In this document: positions 50,994 to 58,970 of the stretch, piece by piece
How the letters are laid out: every line of letters starts with the position of its first letter
How positions within the stretch are numbered: the first letter of the stretch is position 1
DNA from: Stagnihabitans sp043738565
GTDB taxonomy: Bacteria; Pseudomonadota; Alphaproteobacteria; Rhodobacterales; Rhodobacteraceae
Length of the DNA stretch: 64,000 bases
Direction of reading: 5' to 3'
NCBI GenBank assembly: GCA_043738565.1
Contig: JAYUGA010000151.1
Coordinates: forward strand, 1 to 64,000
Made by a program: the position numbers and the translations under genes
The notes under the pieces: generated by a model
What the model saw: the letters and a program-made list of their open reading frames with translations, nothing else
Told to the model about the DNA's origin: nothing
The model's database searches: none

Positions 50994-52106
50994 TCAGCCA
51001 AACACCGCCCGCACCACTTCCTCGCGAAAGGCGCCGTTGCAGCCCTCGAACGCCGTATTGGTGCATACCACCAGCGAGGTTTCTGACCTGCGGTCGATCA
51101 CCCAGTTGTGCCCCCAGGCCCCACCCCAATCCACCGCCCCCACCGGCATCGCCGTCGCGGCCAAGGCGGGGTCCACCGTCACCGCCCCCAGAAACCCGAA
51201 CCTTTTGCCCGCGTCGCGCTCGCGCTGCGGCAGGTCGGCGATCTGGTTGGCAAAAGCCGCCTCCTTCAATCCCGGCGACAGGAAATCCCCGCGCAACGCC
51301 TCCAAGAGCCGCATCACGTCATCCGCTGTCCCGGCCATGCCCGCCCCGCCCGACTGCGGCGCGGTCTTGTCAAAGATACGGGCGATGGAAAACATCGTCG
51401 CGCTGCCATCCACGCCCACCACCACTTCGGGCTCGCGCATCCGGCGCGGCGGGCGGCCGTCGGCATAGGGATGGACCAGCCGCGCCACATCGCTGACCCC
51501 GAACATCGTATCCACCATCCCCAGCGGCCCCGTCACATAGCGCGCCACCGCCCCGGCGACATCGGTGCCATTGACCGCCGCAATCAATACCCCCAGCACA
51601 TCCAGCGACATGCCATATTCCCAGCCCGTCCCCGGCGCGAAAACCAAAGGCTCTGCCGCCAGAAGCCGCATATTCTCTTCCAGCGAGATCAGCGGCCCCG
51701 ACAGCCCGCCCGAATAGGCTCCGCTGTCGCCATAGGTCAGACCCGAAGAATGACTCAGCAACTGGCGCAGCAAAATCGGGCTGACACTGCCATCGGGCGA
51801 GCGCGGGCGGAATTCCGGCAAAAACTGCGTCACCGAGTCGTCCAGCCTGAGCAGCCCCAGATCCACCATCCGCAGCGCCGCCGCCGCGACAATCGGCTTG
51901 GTGACCGAGGCCAGGCGAAACACCCCGTCCCGCCGCATCACCTCGCCATATTCGCGGTCGGCCAGCCCCGCCGCTCGGGCATAGACCTCCGCCCCCGCCC
52001 GCCGCACCAGCACCACGCAGCCGACAATCCGGCTGCCCAGCGCCGCATCAATCGCCGCATCCACCCGCACGACCACATCCGCCGCTACCATGTCCATCTC
52101 CGCCAT
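50994..52106 (-). CDS. Serine hydrolase, beta-lactamase class C-like
   Basis: 370 aa. The nucleophile motif SVTK (SxxK) is in FRLASVTKPIVAAAALR, followed by LLRLDDSVTQFLPEF and LLRQLLSHSSGLTYGDSG. The second motif is Tyr in GTGWEYGMSLDVLG, and the third region is WGHNWVIDRR. No signal peptide, so it is cytoplasmic and more like esterases EstB/LACTB-type than a secreted beta-lactamase. Substrate unknown. Divergent from the DUF4170-waaA-lpxK block, with array 3 in the spacer. Confidence 0.88.
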   Translation of the reverse strand: MAEMDMVAADVVVRVDAAIDAALGSRIVGCVVLVRRAGAEVYARAAGLADREYGEVMRRDGVFRLASVTKPIVAAAALRMVDLGLLRLDDSVTQFLPEFRPRSPDGSVSPILLRQLLSHSSGLTYGDSGAYSGGLSGPLISLEENMRLLAAEPLVFAPGTGWEYGMSLDVLGVLIAAVNGTDVAGAVARYVTGPLGMVDTMFGVSDVARLVHPYADGRPPRRMREPEVVVGVDGSATMFSIARIFDKTAPQSGGAGMAGTADDVMRLLEALRGDFLSPGLKEAAFANQIADLPQRERDAGKRFGFLGAVTVDPALAATAMPVGAVDWGGAWGHNWVIDRRSETSLVVCTNTAFEGCNGAFREEVVRAVFG

Positions 52107-52186
52107 TACCCCTCAATGCACTTGACCCGATTCCGTCCGATTCGCCCACCATGGTTAACCGGCAGCGATGCCAGACCGGCCAGAAA

Positions 52187-52241
52187 ACCTTGTAGACCGA
52201 TTGTAGGTGGTTTGTAGGTGGTTTGTAGGTCCGTTGTAGGT
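52187..52241. repeat. 11-bp phased tandem array 3 (5 units)
   Basis: Units ACCTTGTAGAC, CGATTGTAGGT, GGTTTGTAGGT (twice), CCGTTGTAGGT on the + strand. The first unit resembles unit 1 of array 2 (AACGTGTAGAC). Located in the divergent spacer before DUF4170; two GATTC sites and GGTTAACC lie upstream at 52129-52160. Confidence 0.75.
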
Positions 52242-52396
52242 CGCTCAAATTCCCGCAGTCTGCCCAATTTACACAGCGTCCCCAATCGCTTGCCCAAAAT
52301 TCGCCAGCCCCGCGTTCCGCCCGGCCCGCTGAACCGGTTTCCTCCCGCCACGCATCTGGGCTACCATGCGCCCAACCGCAATTCGGAGCCGCATCA

Positions 52397-52642
52397 ATGC
52401 CCCAACGCCTGCACCTCGTCTTCGGCGGCGAACTCGTCTCGCCGCAACGCAATGTCTTCCGTGACGTGTCCGCCATCCACATCGTCGGCATGTTCCCCAA
52501 CCATGAGACCGCTTTTCTGGCCTGGAAGGCCGAGGCGCAGCGCACCGTAGACAATGCCCATACGCGCTATTTCATTGCCAACATCCACCGTCTGCGCGAA
52601 GAAGCCAAGCCCGGCTCCGCTACCGAGCCGATGACCACCTGA
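52397..52642 (+). CDS. DUF4170 domain-containing protein
   Basis: 81 aa, MPQRLHLVFGGELVSPQRNV through IVGMFPNHETAFLAWKAEAQ and TRYFIANIHRLREEAKPGSA. This small protein regularly precedes waaA in alphaproteobacteria, an association that suggests a lipid A/Kdo-related role without proof. waaA begins 9 nt after its stop. Confidence 0.9.
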   Translation: MPQRLHLVFGGELVSPQRNVFRDVSAIHIVGMFPNHETAFLAWKAEAQRTVDNAHTRYFIANIHRLREEAKPGSATEPMTT

Positions 52643-52651
52643 CCGCCATTG

Positions 52652-53839
52652 ATGGCACATTCGCTCGGCCTCACCCTGTACAACCTTGCGGCTACCATCA
52701 CGCCGCAAGCCGCCCCGGCATGGCCGCCGCGCCCGCGTCGCCACCTGGTCTGGCTGCACGCTCCGGGGGGCGAGGCGCAGGCGTCAATGCTGGAACTTGC
52801 CCGCCACCTGATCGAGGATGACGGCGTTTTCGTGGTGCTGACCGGGTCGGCGTCCGCCCGGGCCCCAGCCATCTGCCAGCCCGCCCCATCCGACAACCCG
52901 CGGGCCGTGCAGGATTTCCTTGACCACTGGCAGCCAGAGCTTGTCGTGTTCGGCGATGGCGAACTGCGCCCCGCCGCGATCCATATCTGCACCCAGCGCA
53001 AGTTGCCGCTGCTCATGGTCGATGCCCGCAGCCCCCGCCTGATGCCCGACCGCGAAGGCTGGTATCCCGGCCTGATCCGCAACGCCTTGGCCCCCTTCCG
53101 CCACATCATGGTGCTGGACGACGCTGCCGCCAAAGCCTTCCGCCGCGCCGGTGCCGAGCCCGGTCAGATCGCGGTCACCGGCCGCATGGAAGAGGCCAGC
53201 GCCGCCCTGCCCTATATCGAATCCGACCGCGCCGCCCTCGCCCATATTCTGGCCACCCGCCCGATCTGGCTGGCCGCCGACATCGCCGCCGAGGAAGAAA
53301 GCGCCGTGATCGCCGCCCACCGCGAGGTGCTGCGGCTGGCCCATCGCCTGCTGCTGATCCTGGTCCCCTCCGACCCTTCCCGCGCCGAAAGCCTTGCCGC
53401 GCGGATCGAGGCGGAAGAGGGCTGGCGTGTTGCCCTGCGCCGCGCCGACCACGAACCCGACACCGAAACCGAGGTCTATATCCCCGACGCCAGCGATTAC
53501 GGGTTGTGGTATCGCCTCGCCCCCATCACCTTCCTTGGCGGCTCGCTGGACGGCAAAGGCTGTTCCCGCAACCCGATGGAACCGGCGGCCTTAGGCTCTG
53601 CCATCCTGTATGGCCCGCGCTCTGGTGCCTACGGTCTGGCCTATGGCAGGCTGGGTGCTGCCCGTGCGGCGCGCATGGTAGGCTCGGGCGGCGATCTGAC
53701 CCAGGCACTCGGCGACCTTCTGTCCCCCGACCGCGCCGCCCGCCAAGCCCAGGCCGCCTGGGCGATTGCCTCGGAAGGCGCGGAAGTCACCGAACGGGTG
53801 CTGGCCCTGATCCGCGACATCATGGATGGTGTAACCTGA
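52652..53839 (+). CDS. waaA: 3-deoxy-D-manno-octulosonic acid (Kdo) transferase
   Basis: 395 aa. The N-terminal glycosyltransferase domain shows WLHAPGGEAQASMLELARHL with the catalytic Glu, VFGDGELRPAAIHICTQRKL and LMVDARSPRLMPDREGWYPG. The C-terminal domain shows LWYRLAPITFLGGSLDGKGC, RNPMEPAALGSAILYGPRSG. The CMP-Kdo-binding ExWP-type motif is altered, so the protein is a diverged family member, but position next to lpxK supports the role. The stop overlaps the lpxK ATG by one base (TGATG). Confidence 0.88.
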   Translation: MAHSLGLTLYNLAATITPQAAPAWPPRPRRHLVWLHAPGGEAQASMLELARHLIEDDGVFVVLTGSASARAPAICQPAPSDNPRAVQDFLDHWQPELVVFGDGELRPAAIHICTQRKLPLLMVDARSPRLMPDREGWYPGLIRNALAPFRHIMVLDDAAAKAFRRAGAEPGQIAVTGRMEEASAALPYIESDRAALAHILATRPIWLAADIAAEEESAVIAAHREVLRLAHRLLLILVPSDPSRAESLAARIEAEEGWRVALRRADHEPDTETEVYIPDASDYGLWYRLAPITFLGGSLDGKGCSRNPMEPAALGSAILYGPRSGAYGLAYGRLGAARAARMVGSGGDLTQALGDLLSPDRAARQAQAAWAIASEGAEVTERVLALIRDIMDGVT

Positions 53840-54822
53840 TGCGCGCCCCCGGTTTCTGGTTTAATTCGCCCCAAAGCCCCGGCCTCGCCGCCCGCCTGCT
53901 GTCCCCGCTTGGCGCGGTCTATGCCGCCACAACCGCCCACCGCGTGGCGATACCGGGCTACCGCGCCAAAGTCCCCGTCATCTGCATCGGCAATCTGAAC
54001 ATCGGCGGCACTGGCAAAACCCCGACCGCCATTGCCCTGATCGAACGGCTGACGGCACGGGGCCGCCGCGTCGCCGTGGTCAGCCGGGGCTATGGCGGCG
54101 CGCTGTCAGGCCCGCTGCAAGTCGTGGAATCCCGCCACACTGCGGCACAGGTCGGCGACGAACCCCTGCTGCTGTCGGCCTTCGCCCCCACCTTCATTGG
54201 CCGCGACCGGGCCGCTGCGGTGAAACTGGCCGAGGCGTCGGGCGCGCAGGTCATCTTGCTTGATGATGGCTTCCAGAACCCCGGCGTAGCCAAAGACCTG
54301 TCGCTGATCGTCGTTGACGCGGCTCAAGGCTTCGGCAACGGCCTCTGCCTGCCCGCTGGCCCTTTGCGCGAGCCGGTTGCAACCGGAATGCAACGCACCG
54401 ACCTCGTCCTGTCGATCGGCAATGCCACCGCTCAAGCCGGTTTCGGCGCGGCATGGCCCCTGCCCAAACCCGTGATCACTGCCGAACTGATACCGCTGCA
54501 AATGGGCATGGATTGGCAAGGCGCCCGCATCATCGCCTTCGCGGGCATCGGCAATCCGCAGAAATTCTTCACCACCCTGCGCGGCGAGGGCGCCAATGTC
54601 CTGCGCAGCGTCGCCCTCGATGACCATCAGCCCCTGTCCGAAGCCCTGATCATGCGCCTGCAACTGGAAGCGATGGCCAAGGGTGCCCAACTGGTCACAA
54701 CCGAAAAAGACGCCGTCCGCCTGCCGCAAAAATTCCGCACCGAAGTGCTGACCCTCGTGGTCCGCCTGCGCCTGCAAGATTGGACCGTGCTCGACGCGGC
54801 TTTTGCCAAACTCGGGCTGTAA
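53839..54822 (+). CDS. lpxK: Tetraacyldisaccharide 4'-kinase
   Basis: 327 aa from ATG 53839 (MRAPGFWFNSPQSPGLAARL). Walker A IGNLNIGGTGKTPTAIALIE, RGYGGALSGPLQVV, VGDEPLLLSA, ILLDDGFQNPGVAKDLSL (DDGFQ) and TEKDAVRLP are all present. Phosphorylates the lipid A precursor at the inner membrane. Forms an operon with DUF4170 and waaA. 210 nt of repeats follow before the convergent LOG gene. Confidence 0.95.
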   Translation: MRAPGFWFNSPQSPGLAARLLSPLGAVYAATTAHRVAIPGYRAKVPVICIGNLNIGGTGKTPTAIALIERLTARGRRVAVVSRGYGGALSGPLQVVESRHTAAQVGDEPLLLSAFAPTFIGRDRAAAVKLAEASGAQVILLDDGFQNPGVAKDLSLIVVDAAQGFGNGLCLPAGPLREPVATGMQRTDLVLSIGNATAQAGFGAAWPLPKPVITAELIPLQMGMDWQGARIIAFAGIGNPQKFFTTLRGEGANVLRSVALDDHQPLSEALIMRLQLEAMAKGAQLVTTEKDAVRLPQKFRTEVLTLVVRLRLQDWTVLDAAFAKLGL

Positions 54823-54856
54823 CCCGCCCGCCCCCTTAACCCCGGTTTTGGCGCGA

Positions 54857-54900
54857 AACGTGTAGACGCAAGCAAGACGCGGGCAAGACATGAAGAAGAC
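54857..54900. repeat. 11-bp phased tandem array 2 (4 units)
   Basis: Units AACGTGTAGAC, GCAAGCAAGAC, GCGGGCAAGAC, ATGAAGAAGAC on the + strand, in the same order as array 1. Lies 34 nt past the lpxK stop in a convergent spacer. Confidence 0.75.
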
Positions 54901-54990
54901 CGCCGAAAACGGCCGAAACCGCAATATTAACTGGCGAAAATCATCCCGATTCGCCGCCCCGGCACATCCGCCACTCCGGTCTTCCCTGTC

Positions 54991-55032
54991 CCGTTCACTT
55001 TGGCGAAAATATCCCCGCCGGCGGCTCTTTTT
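54991..55032 (-). terminator. Terminator-like dispersed repeat after the LOG gene
   Basis: Directly after the TGA, reading leftward: AAAAAGAGCCGCCGGCGGGG, then ATATTTTCGCCAAAGTGAA. The GCCGCCGGCGGG stem and T-run fit an intrinsic terminator, with the conserved GCCAA(G)(A)TGAA tail. Confidence 0.7.
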
Positions 55033-55848
55033 TCAAACCGGCCAGTTGTCCATCGCCTTCAACGCTTCTTCCGCCGTCTCGACAAACTGGAACAATCCCA
55101 AATCCGCCTGATTGATCACCCCGGCATCCGCCAAGGCCTGCCAGTTGATCACCTTTTCCCAGAATGCCCGGCCAAACAGCAAGAACGGCACCCGTTTCAT
55201 CCGTCCGGTCTGGATCAGCGTCAGCGCCTCGAACATCTCGTCCATCGTGCCAAAGCCGCCCGGAAAGATGCAAATCGCCCTTGCCCGCATCAGGAAATGC
55301 ATCTTGCGAATGGCGAAGTAGTGGAAATTGAACGATAAATCCGGCGTGACATAGGGGTTCGGCGCCTGCTCGTGCGGCAACACGATGTTCAACCCGATCG
55401 ACTGCCCCCCCGCATCATCCGCCCCCCGGTTGCCTGCCTCCATCACCCCCGGTCCACCCCCGGTGCAGATGACATTCTCGCGGCCATAGGTCAGCAGGCT
55501 GCGTTCCGTGACCGCGCGGGCAAACCGCCGCGCCTCGTCATAATACTGCGACAATTCGGTCAGTCCCGGTGTCTTTGCGCTGGCCTTCTTGTCCGGGTCC
55601 GGGATGCGCGAGCCGCCGAACAGAACCACCGTAGATTTGATGCCACGTTCGTCTAAGATCATCTGTGGCTTCAATAATTCCAGCTGCAAGCGCACCGGCC
55701 GCAACTCTTCCCGCGTCAGGAAATCCGGGTCGGCGAACGCCAGACGGTAGGCCGGCGCCCGGGTCTGCGGCGTGTCCGGCAAACGGTCCGCCGCCGCCAT
55801 ATCTTGCACGGAATCGCGGAACGGATGCGGGCGGGATTCGTCTTTCAT
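55033..55848 (-). CDS. LOG family protein (TIGR00730-type)
   Basis: 271 aa from ATG 55848; the frame is open to 55878. Signature motifs: GGSRIPDPDKKAS, NVICTGGGPGVMEAGNRGAD and FPGGFGTMDEMFEALTLIQT (PGGxGTxxE). These are nucleotide 5'-monophosphate nucleosidase/phosphoribohydrolase (Lonely Guy) proteins. The N-terminal extension of about 75 residues (DSVQDMAAADRLPDTPQTRA) is typical of the longer alphaproteobacterial type. Role possibly nucleotide salvage; cytokinin production in bacteria is not implied. Confidence 0.9.
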   Translation of the reverse strand: MKDESRPHPFRDSVQDMAAADRLPDTPQTRAPAYRLAFADPDFLTREELRPVRLQLELLKPQMILDERGIKSTVVLFGGSRIPDPDKKASAKTPGLTELSQYYDEARRFARAVTERSLLTYGRENVICTGGGPGVMEAGNRGADDAGGQSIGLNIVLPHEQAPNPYVTPDLSFNFHYFAIRKMHFLMRARAICIFPGGFGTMDEMFEALTLIQTGRMKRVPFLLFGRAFWEKVINWQALADAGVINQADLGLFQFVETAEEALKAMDNWPV

Positions 55849-55926
55849 CGGGCATGACCTGGGCTTGTTCGGTTGCATCCAGACCTATAACCTAAGGCAG
55901 AGCAGGGGAAGCCGGAAGGAATTGAA

Positions 55927-56235
55927 ATGCCCAAAGCCTATTGGATTGTCCAGGTCGATGTCACCGATCCCGAAGGATACAAAGCGTATATCGCTGAAAA
56001 CGCTCGCGCTTTCCGCAAGTATGGCGCACGGTTCCTGGTGCGCGGCGGCAAGGCAGAAGTGCCAGAGGGCCATGTCCGCCAACACAATGTGGTGATCGAA
56101 TTTCCCTCATTGCACGCGGCGCATGACTGCTATCACTCACCCGAATATGCCGCCGCAATGGCGCTGCGGCAGGGCAAATCGGTGATGGATCTGGCGATTG
56201 TCGAAGGCTATGACGGTGCCCAGCCGGGGGATTGA
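55927..56235 (+). CDS. DUF1330 domain-containing protein
   Basis: 102 aa, MPKAYWIVQVDVTDPEGYKA, ARFLVRGGKAEVPEGHVRQH and IEFPSLHAAHDCYHSPEYAA: a ferredoxin-like dimeric alpha-beta barrel fold of the DUF1330 family, function unknown. The stop overlaps a TTG and lies 10 nt before the ATG of the broken phosphotransferase. Confidence 0.92.
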   Translation: MPKAYWIVQVDVTDPEGYKAYIAENARAFRKYGARFLVRGGKAEVPEGHVRQHNVVIEFPSLHAAHDCYHSPEYAAAMALRQGKSVMDLAIVEGYDGAQPGD

Positions 56236-56244
56236 TCGCAGGCA

Positions 56245-57118
56245 ATGCACCAAGGCCAGCACGAGGTAACAGCCCGGCAAGCGCGGTTGCTGATCGCAGC
56301 ACAGATGCCTGGTCTGGCCGCTTTGCCCTGCGCCGCATAGCCCAATCCGGCACCGACAACGTGCTGTTCCGCCTTGGCAATTCCATTGTCGCCCGCTTCC
56401 CCCTCCTGCCCCATGCCGAGGCGCAGATCGACCTGCAAGCGCTCTTGCTGCCGCAACTGACCCCCTTGCCGCTGTCGGTTCCAATCGCCCTCAGGTTCGG
56501 TGCGCCGGGCCAAGGCTATCCCTTCCGCTGGACCATTCTGCAATGGCTGCCCGGCCAACCTGCCGACAGCGCCGCCCTCAACCAACCCCAGGCCACCAGT
56601 ACCCTGGCCCAGTTCCTGAACACCCTGCAGGCGTGCCGCCAACCGCTCACGGCCTCCGCCACGACCCTATCCAACCGCCTCGACCAACGCCTTGCCGTGC
56701 TAGACCATTTCATCGCTCTGTTTCAGGACGAGGCTGACCCAGCCCAGTTGCGTCACATCACCGCTGAATTGCGCAAACTCCCGCGCCACAGCGGCCCTCC
56801 CGTTTGGGTGCATGGCGACCTCCACCCGCTCAACCTGCTGGCCCGACACGGAAAACTGTCTGCAGTGATCGACTGGGGGTCGATGGGCCTTGGCGATCCC
56901 GCGATCGATCTGATGGCCACCTGGACCCTGTTCGACGCCCCGGCCCGCACCGTCTTTCGCTGGGCAATGGCCCCAGCCGATGACGTCAGGGACCGAGCCC
57001 GCGCCCTGGCCTTTAGCAAATCGGTAACAGCCATTCCCTATTACCGCACCGACAACCCGCGCTTCCGGGACGTGAAGAAGCTGACACTGACCCGGGCGTG
57101 CAGGACAGGCCGGAATGA
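56245..57118 (+). pseudogene. Aminoglycoside phosphotransferase-family protein, two frameshifts
   Basis: From ATG 56245 one frame gives MHQGQHEVTARQARLLIAAQ then MPGLAALP; the protein continues one base out of phase from about 56328 as LRRIAQSGTDNVLFRLGNSI. Catalytic VHGDLHPLNLLARHGKLSAV (HxDxxxxN) and IDWGSMGLGDPAIDL follow. Near 57102 the frame is off again: inserting one base restores TRALQDRPE and a stop at 57116. Both lesions are single-base losses, one in a C run. In the uninterrupted frame a 304-codon product from TTG 56232 would carry unrelated ends. Probably inactive or with altered termini. Confidence 0.75.
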
Positions 57119-57172
57119 TTGCGCCCCCCCGTGCATCCGTTTATAGCGCGGCAAACGCCAAAGGAGACCGCA

Positions 57173-57997
57173 ATGTCCAATGCCGCCCTTGAAACCGCGA
57201 TCGAAGCCGCCTGGGACGCCCGCGACAGCCTGACCTACGCGACCAAAGGCGAGGTCCGCGATGCGGTCGAGGCGACGCTGGAGGCGCTGGACAAGGGCAC
57301 GCTGCGGGTGGCCGAAAAGCGCGACGCGGATTGGTATGTCAACCAATGGGCCAAGAAAGCCGTGCTGTTGTCGTTCCGGTTGCATGACATGGCGGTGATC
57401 GGCGGCGGCAACGGGCGGGCGACCTGGTGGGACAAGGTGCCGTCCAAGTTCGACGGCTGGAGCGAAACCCAGTGGCGCGACGCGGGGTTCCGCGCCGTGC
57501 CGGGGTCGATCGTGCGGCGTTCGGCGTTCATCGGCAAGAATGTGGTGCTGATGCCGTCCTTCGTGAACGTCGGGGCCTTCGTCGATGAAGGTTCGATGGT
57601 TGACGGCTGGGCCACCGTCGGCTCCTGTGCCCAGATCGGCAAGCGGGTCCATCTGTCGGGCGGCGTCGGCATCGGTGGTGTACTGGAGCCGATGCAGGCC
57701 GGGCCGACGATCATTGAGGATGATTGCTTTATTGGCGCAAGGTCTGAGGTGGTGGAGGGCTGCATCATCCGCGAAGGCTCGGTGCTGGGGATGGGCGTGT
57801 TCATCGGCAAGTCGACCAAGATAGTTGACCGCGAAACCGGCGCGGTGATGTATGGCGAGGTTCCGGCCGGGTCGGTGGTGGTGGCGGGGTCGATGCCCTC
57901 GAAGGGCGCGATCAACCTCTATTGCGCGGTGATCGTGAAAAAGGTCGATGCGCAGACCCGGTCAAAAACCTCGATCAACGAGCTTTTGCGCGACTGA
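57173..57997 (+). CDS. dapD: Tetrahydrodipicolinate N-succinyltransferase
   Basis: 274 aa from ATG 57173, with AAGGAG 7 nt upstream. Left-handed beta-helix hexapeptide repeats run through the middle (FIGKNVVLMPSFVNVGAFVD, GSCAQIGKRVHLSGGVGIGG). Also DKVPSKFDGWSETQWRDAGF and GPTIIEDDCFIGARSEVVEG. It catalyses the succinyl branch of lysine/diaminopimelate synthesis, matching dapE 2.2 kb downstream. A perfect hairpin follows the stop. Confidence 0.97.
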   Translation: MSNAALETAIEAAWDARDSLTYATKGEVRDAVEATLEALDKGTLRVAEKRDADWYVNQWAKKAVLLSFRLHDMAVIGGGNGRATWWDKVPSKFDGWSETQWRDAGFRAVPGSIVRRSAFIGKNVVLMPSFVNVGAFVDEGSMVDGWATVGSCAQIGKRVHLSGGVGIGGVLEPMQAGPTIIEDDCFIGARSEVVEGCIIREGSVLGMGVFIGKSTKIVDRETGAVMYGEVPAGSVVVAGSMPSKGAINLYCAVIVKKVDAQTRSKTSINELLRD

Positions 57998-58001
57998 GGA
58001 G

Positions 58002-58024
58002 GCGTCCAGTTCTGGACGCTTTAC
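58002..58024 (+). terminator. Hairpin terminator after dapD
   Basis: GCGTCCAG, TT, CTGGACGC, then TTTA; perfect 8-bp stem starting 5 nt after the stop. T-tract short. Confidence 0.6.
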
Positions 58025-58046
58025 GATACTGCATGAATTCAATGGG

Positions 58047-58075
58047 TTGACTTGCTAAAATTTACCAACTGTTAA
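58047..58075 (+). promoter_or_regulatory. Candidate sigma-70 promoter before the GlcG-like gene
   Basis: TTGACT (58047-58052), a 17-nt spacer, TGTTAA (58070-58075), 34 nt before the ATG, in a locally A+T-rich stretch. -35 good, -10 weak. Confidence 0.45.
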
Positions 58076-58109
58076 CCCTTGCCCTTGTCCCGTCTGAAGG
58101 AGCCGCCAC

Positions 58110-58535
58110 ATGACACTGACCCTTGCCCAGGCGCAAACCGTCATTCAGGTCAGCCTGACCCATGCCCGCCAGTCCAGGTTTCGCCCGTTGTGCATCGTCG
58201 TTCTGGACGCCCGCGCTGCGGTGATTGCGGTCGCCAGCGAGGATGGCTCCAGCCTCAAACGGTTCGAGGTGGCGCAGGGCAAGGCGCAGGGTGCTCTGGC
58301 CTTCAACCTCGGCTCGCGGGCTTTGGGTGTCATGGCGGTGGAACGCCCGCATTTCTTTGCCGGAGTGGCTCATGCGGTGGGCGGGCTGGTGCCGGTGGCG
58401 GGCGGCGTGCTGATCCGCGCCGCGGATGGCGCGGTGATTGGCGCGGTCGGGGTGTCGGGCGACACTTCCGACAATGACGAAGCCGCCGCGATGGCTGGGA
58501 TCAAGTCGGCGGGTTTCGTGGCGGATGGCGGCTGA
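58110..58535 (+). CDS. GlcG/HbpS family (DUF336) heme-binding-like protein
   Basis: 141 aa: MTLTLAQAQTVIQVSLTHAR, LCIVVLDARAAVIAVASEDG, VAQGKAQGALAFNLGSRALG and GVLIRAADGAVIGAVGVSGD. This is the HbpS/GlcG/PduO C-terminal fold that binds heme or corrinoids in some members. No His-rich heme site is obvious. Presumably co-transcribed with the following hypothetical gene (23-nt gap). Confidence 0.88.
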   Translation: MTLTLAQAQTVIQVSLTHARQSRFRPLCIVVLDARAAVIAVASEDGSSLKRFEVAQGKAQGALAFNLGSRALGVMAVERPHFFAGVAHAVGGLVPVAGGVLIRAADGAVIGAVGVSGDTSDNDEAAAMAGIKSAGFVADGG

Positions 58536-58558
58536 GGCGGCAAGGCGGGACCAAAACC

Positions 58559-58906
58559 ATGACGGAAAAGCCGACGGAAAAACCTGAAAAGCCCAAACGC
58601 CCGCAACGGGTCTACACCCTGCTGGTCGAGGTTGGCCGCAAGGCGGGGGATGGCTTGCCGCCCGATGCCACCGGGGCGGCGCTGATGATCTATGCCTGCG
58701 GCGTCGATGAGGCCGAGGCGGTGCGCGAGACGGTGGCGATCCTGAAAGAGGCCGAGATGGCCCCCTTGGACGTGACCGGCTATGGCACGCTGGACGACCG
58801 GCTGGAGGGTGGCGACGAGATTGACGGCGAAGAACGCAAGCTGATGGCGCGGGCTTTGGCGGAAAACGCGGTGATCGTGGCGCAGATGACGCCATTTTTC
58901 GAGTGA
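58559..58906 (+). CDS. Conserved hypothetical protein
   Basis: 115 aa. A charged Lys/Pro/Glu N terminus (MTEKPTEKPEKPKRPQRVYT) then an alpha-beta domain: LLVEVGRKAGDGLPPDATGA, ALMIYACGVDEAEAVRETVA, ILKEAEMAPLDVTGYGTLDD. No known motif, but the frame and codon use are consistent with a real gene. A palindromic repeat starts right after the stop. Confidence 0.75.
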   Translation: MTEKPTEKPEKPKRPQRVYTLLVEVGRKAGDGLPPDATGAALMIYACGVDEAEAVRETVAILKEAEMAPLDVTGYGTLDDRLEGGDEIDGEERKLMARALAENAVIVAQMTPFFE

Positions 58907-58907
58907 G

Positions 58908-58970
58908 GCGCAGGATGGGTGCAACCCACGGTTTTTGTTGAGGAATGATGGGTTGACGCCCGCCCTACGC
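58908..58970. repeat. Long imperfect palindrome supplying the stop of the Hint gene
   Basis: The left arm GCAGGATGGGTGCAACCCA and right arm TGGGTTGACGCCCGCCCTAC pair imperfectly around GGTTTTTGTTGAGG. The TAG stop of the Hint-domain gene (58967-58965) lies in the right arm. It belongs to the REP-like palindromes frequent in this bacterial family. Confidence 0.65.

Noticed and set aside
45505..54900. CRISPR arrays
   Set aside because: Units are 11 bp and contiguous, without spacers, and no cas genes are present.
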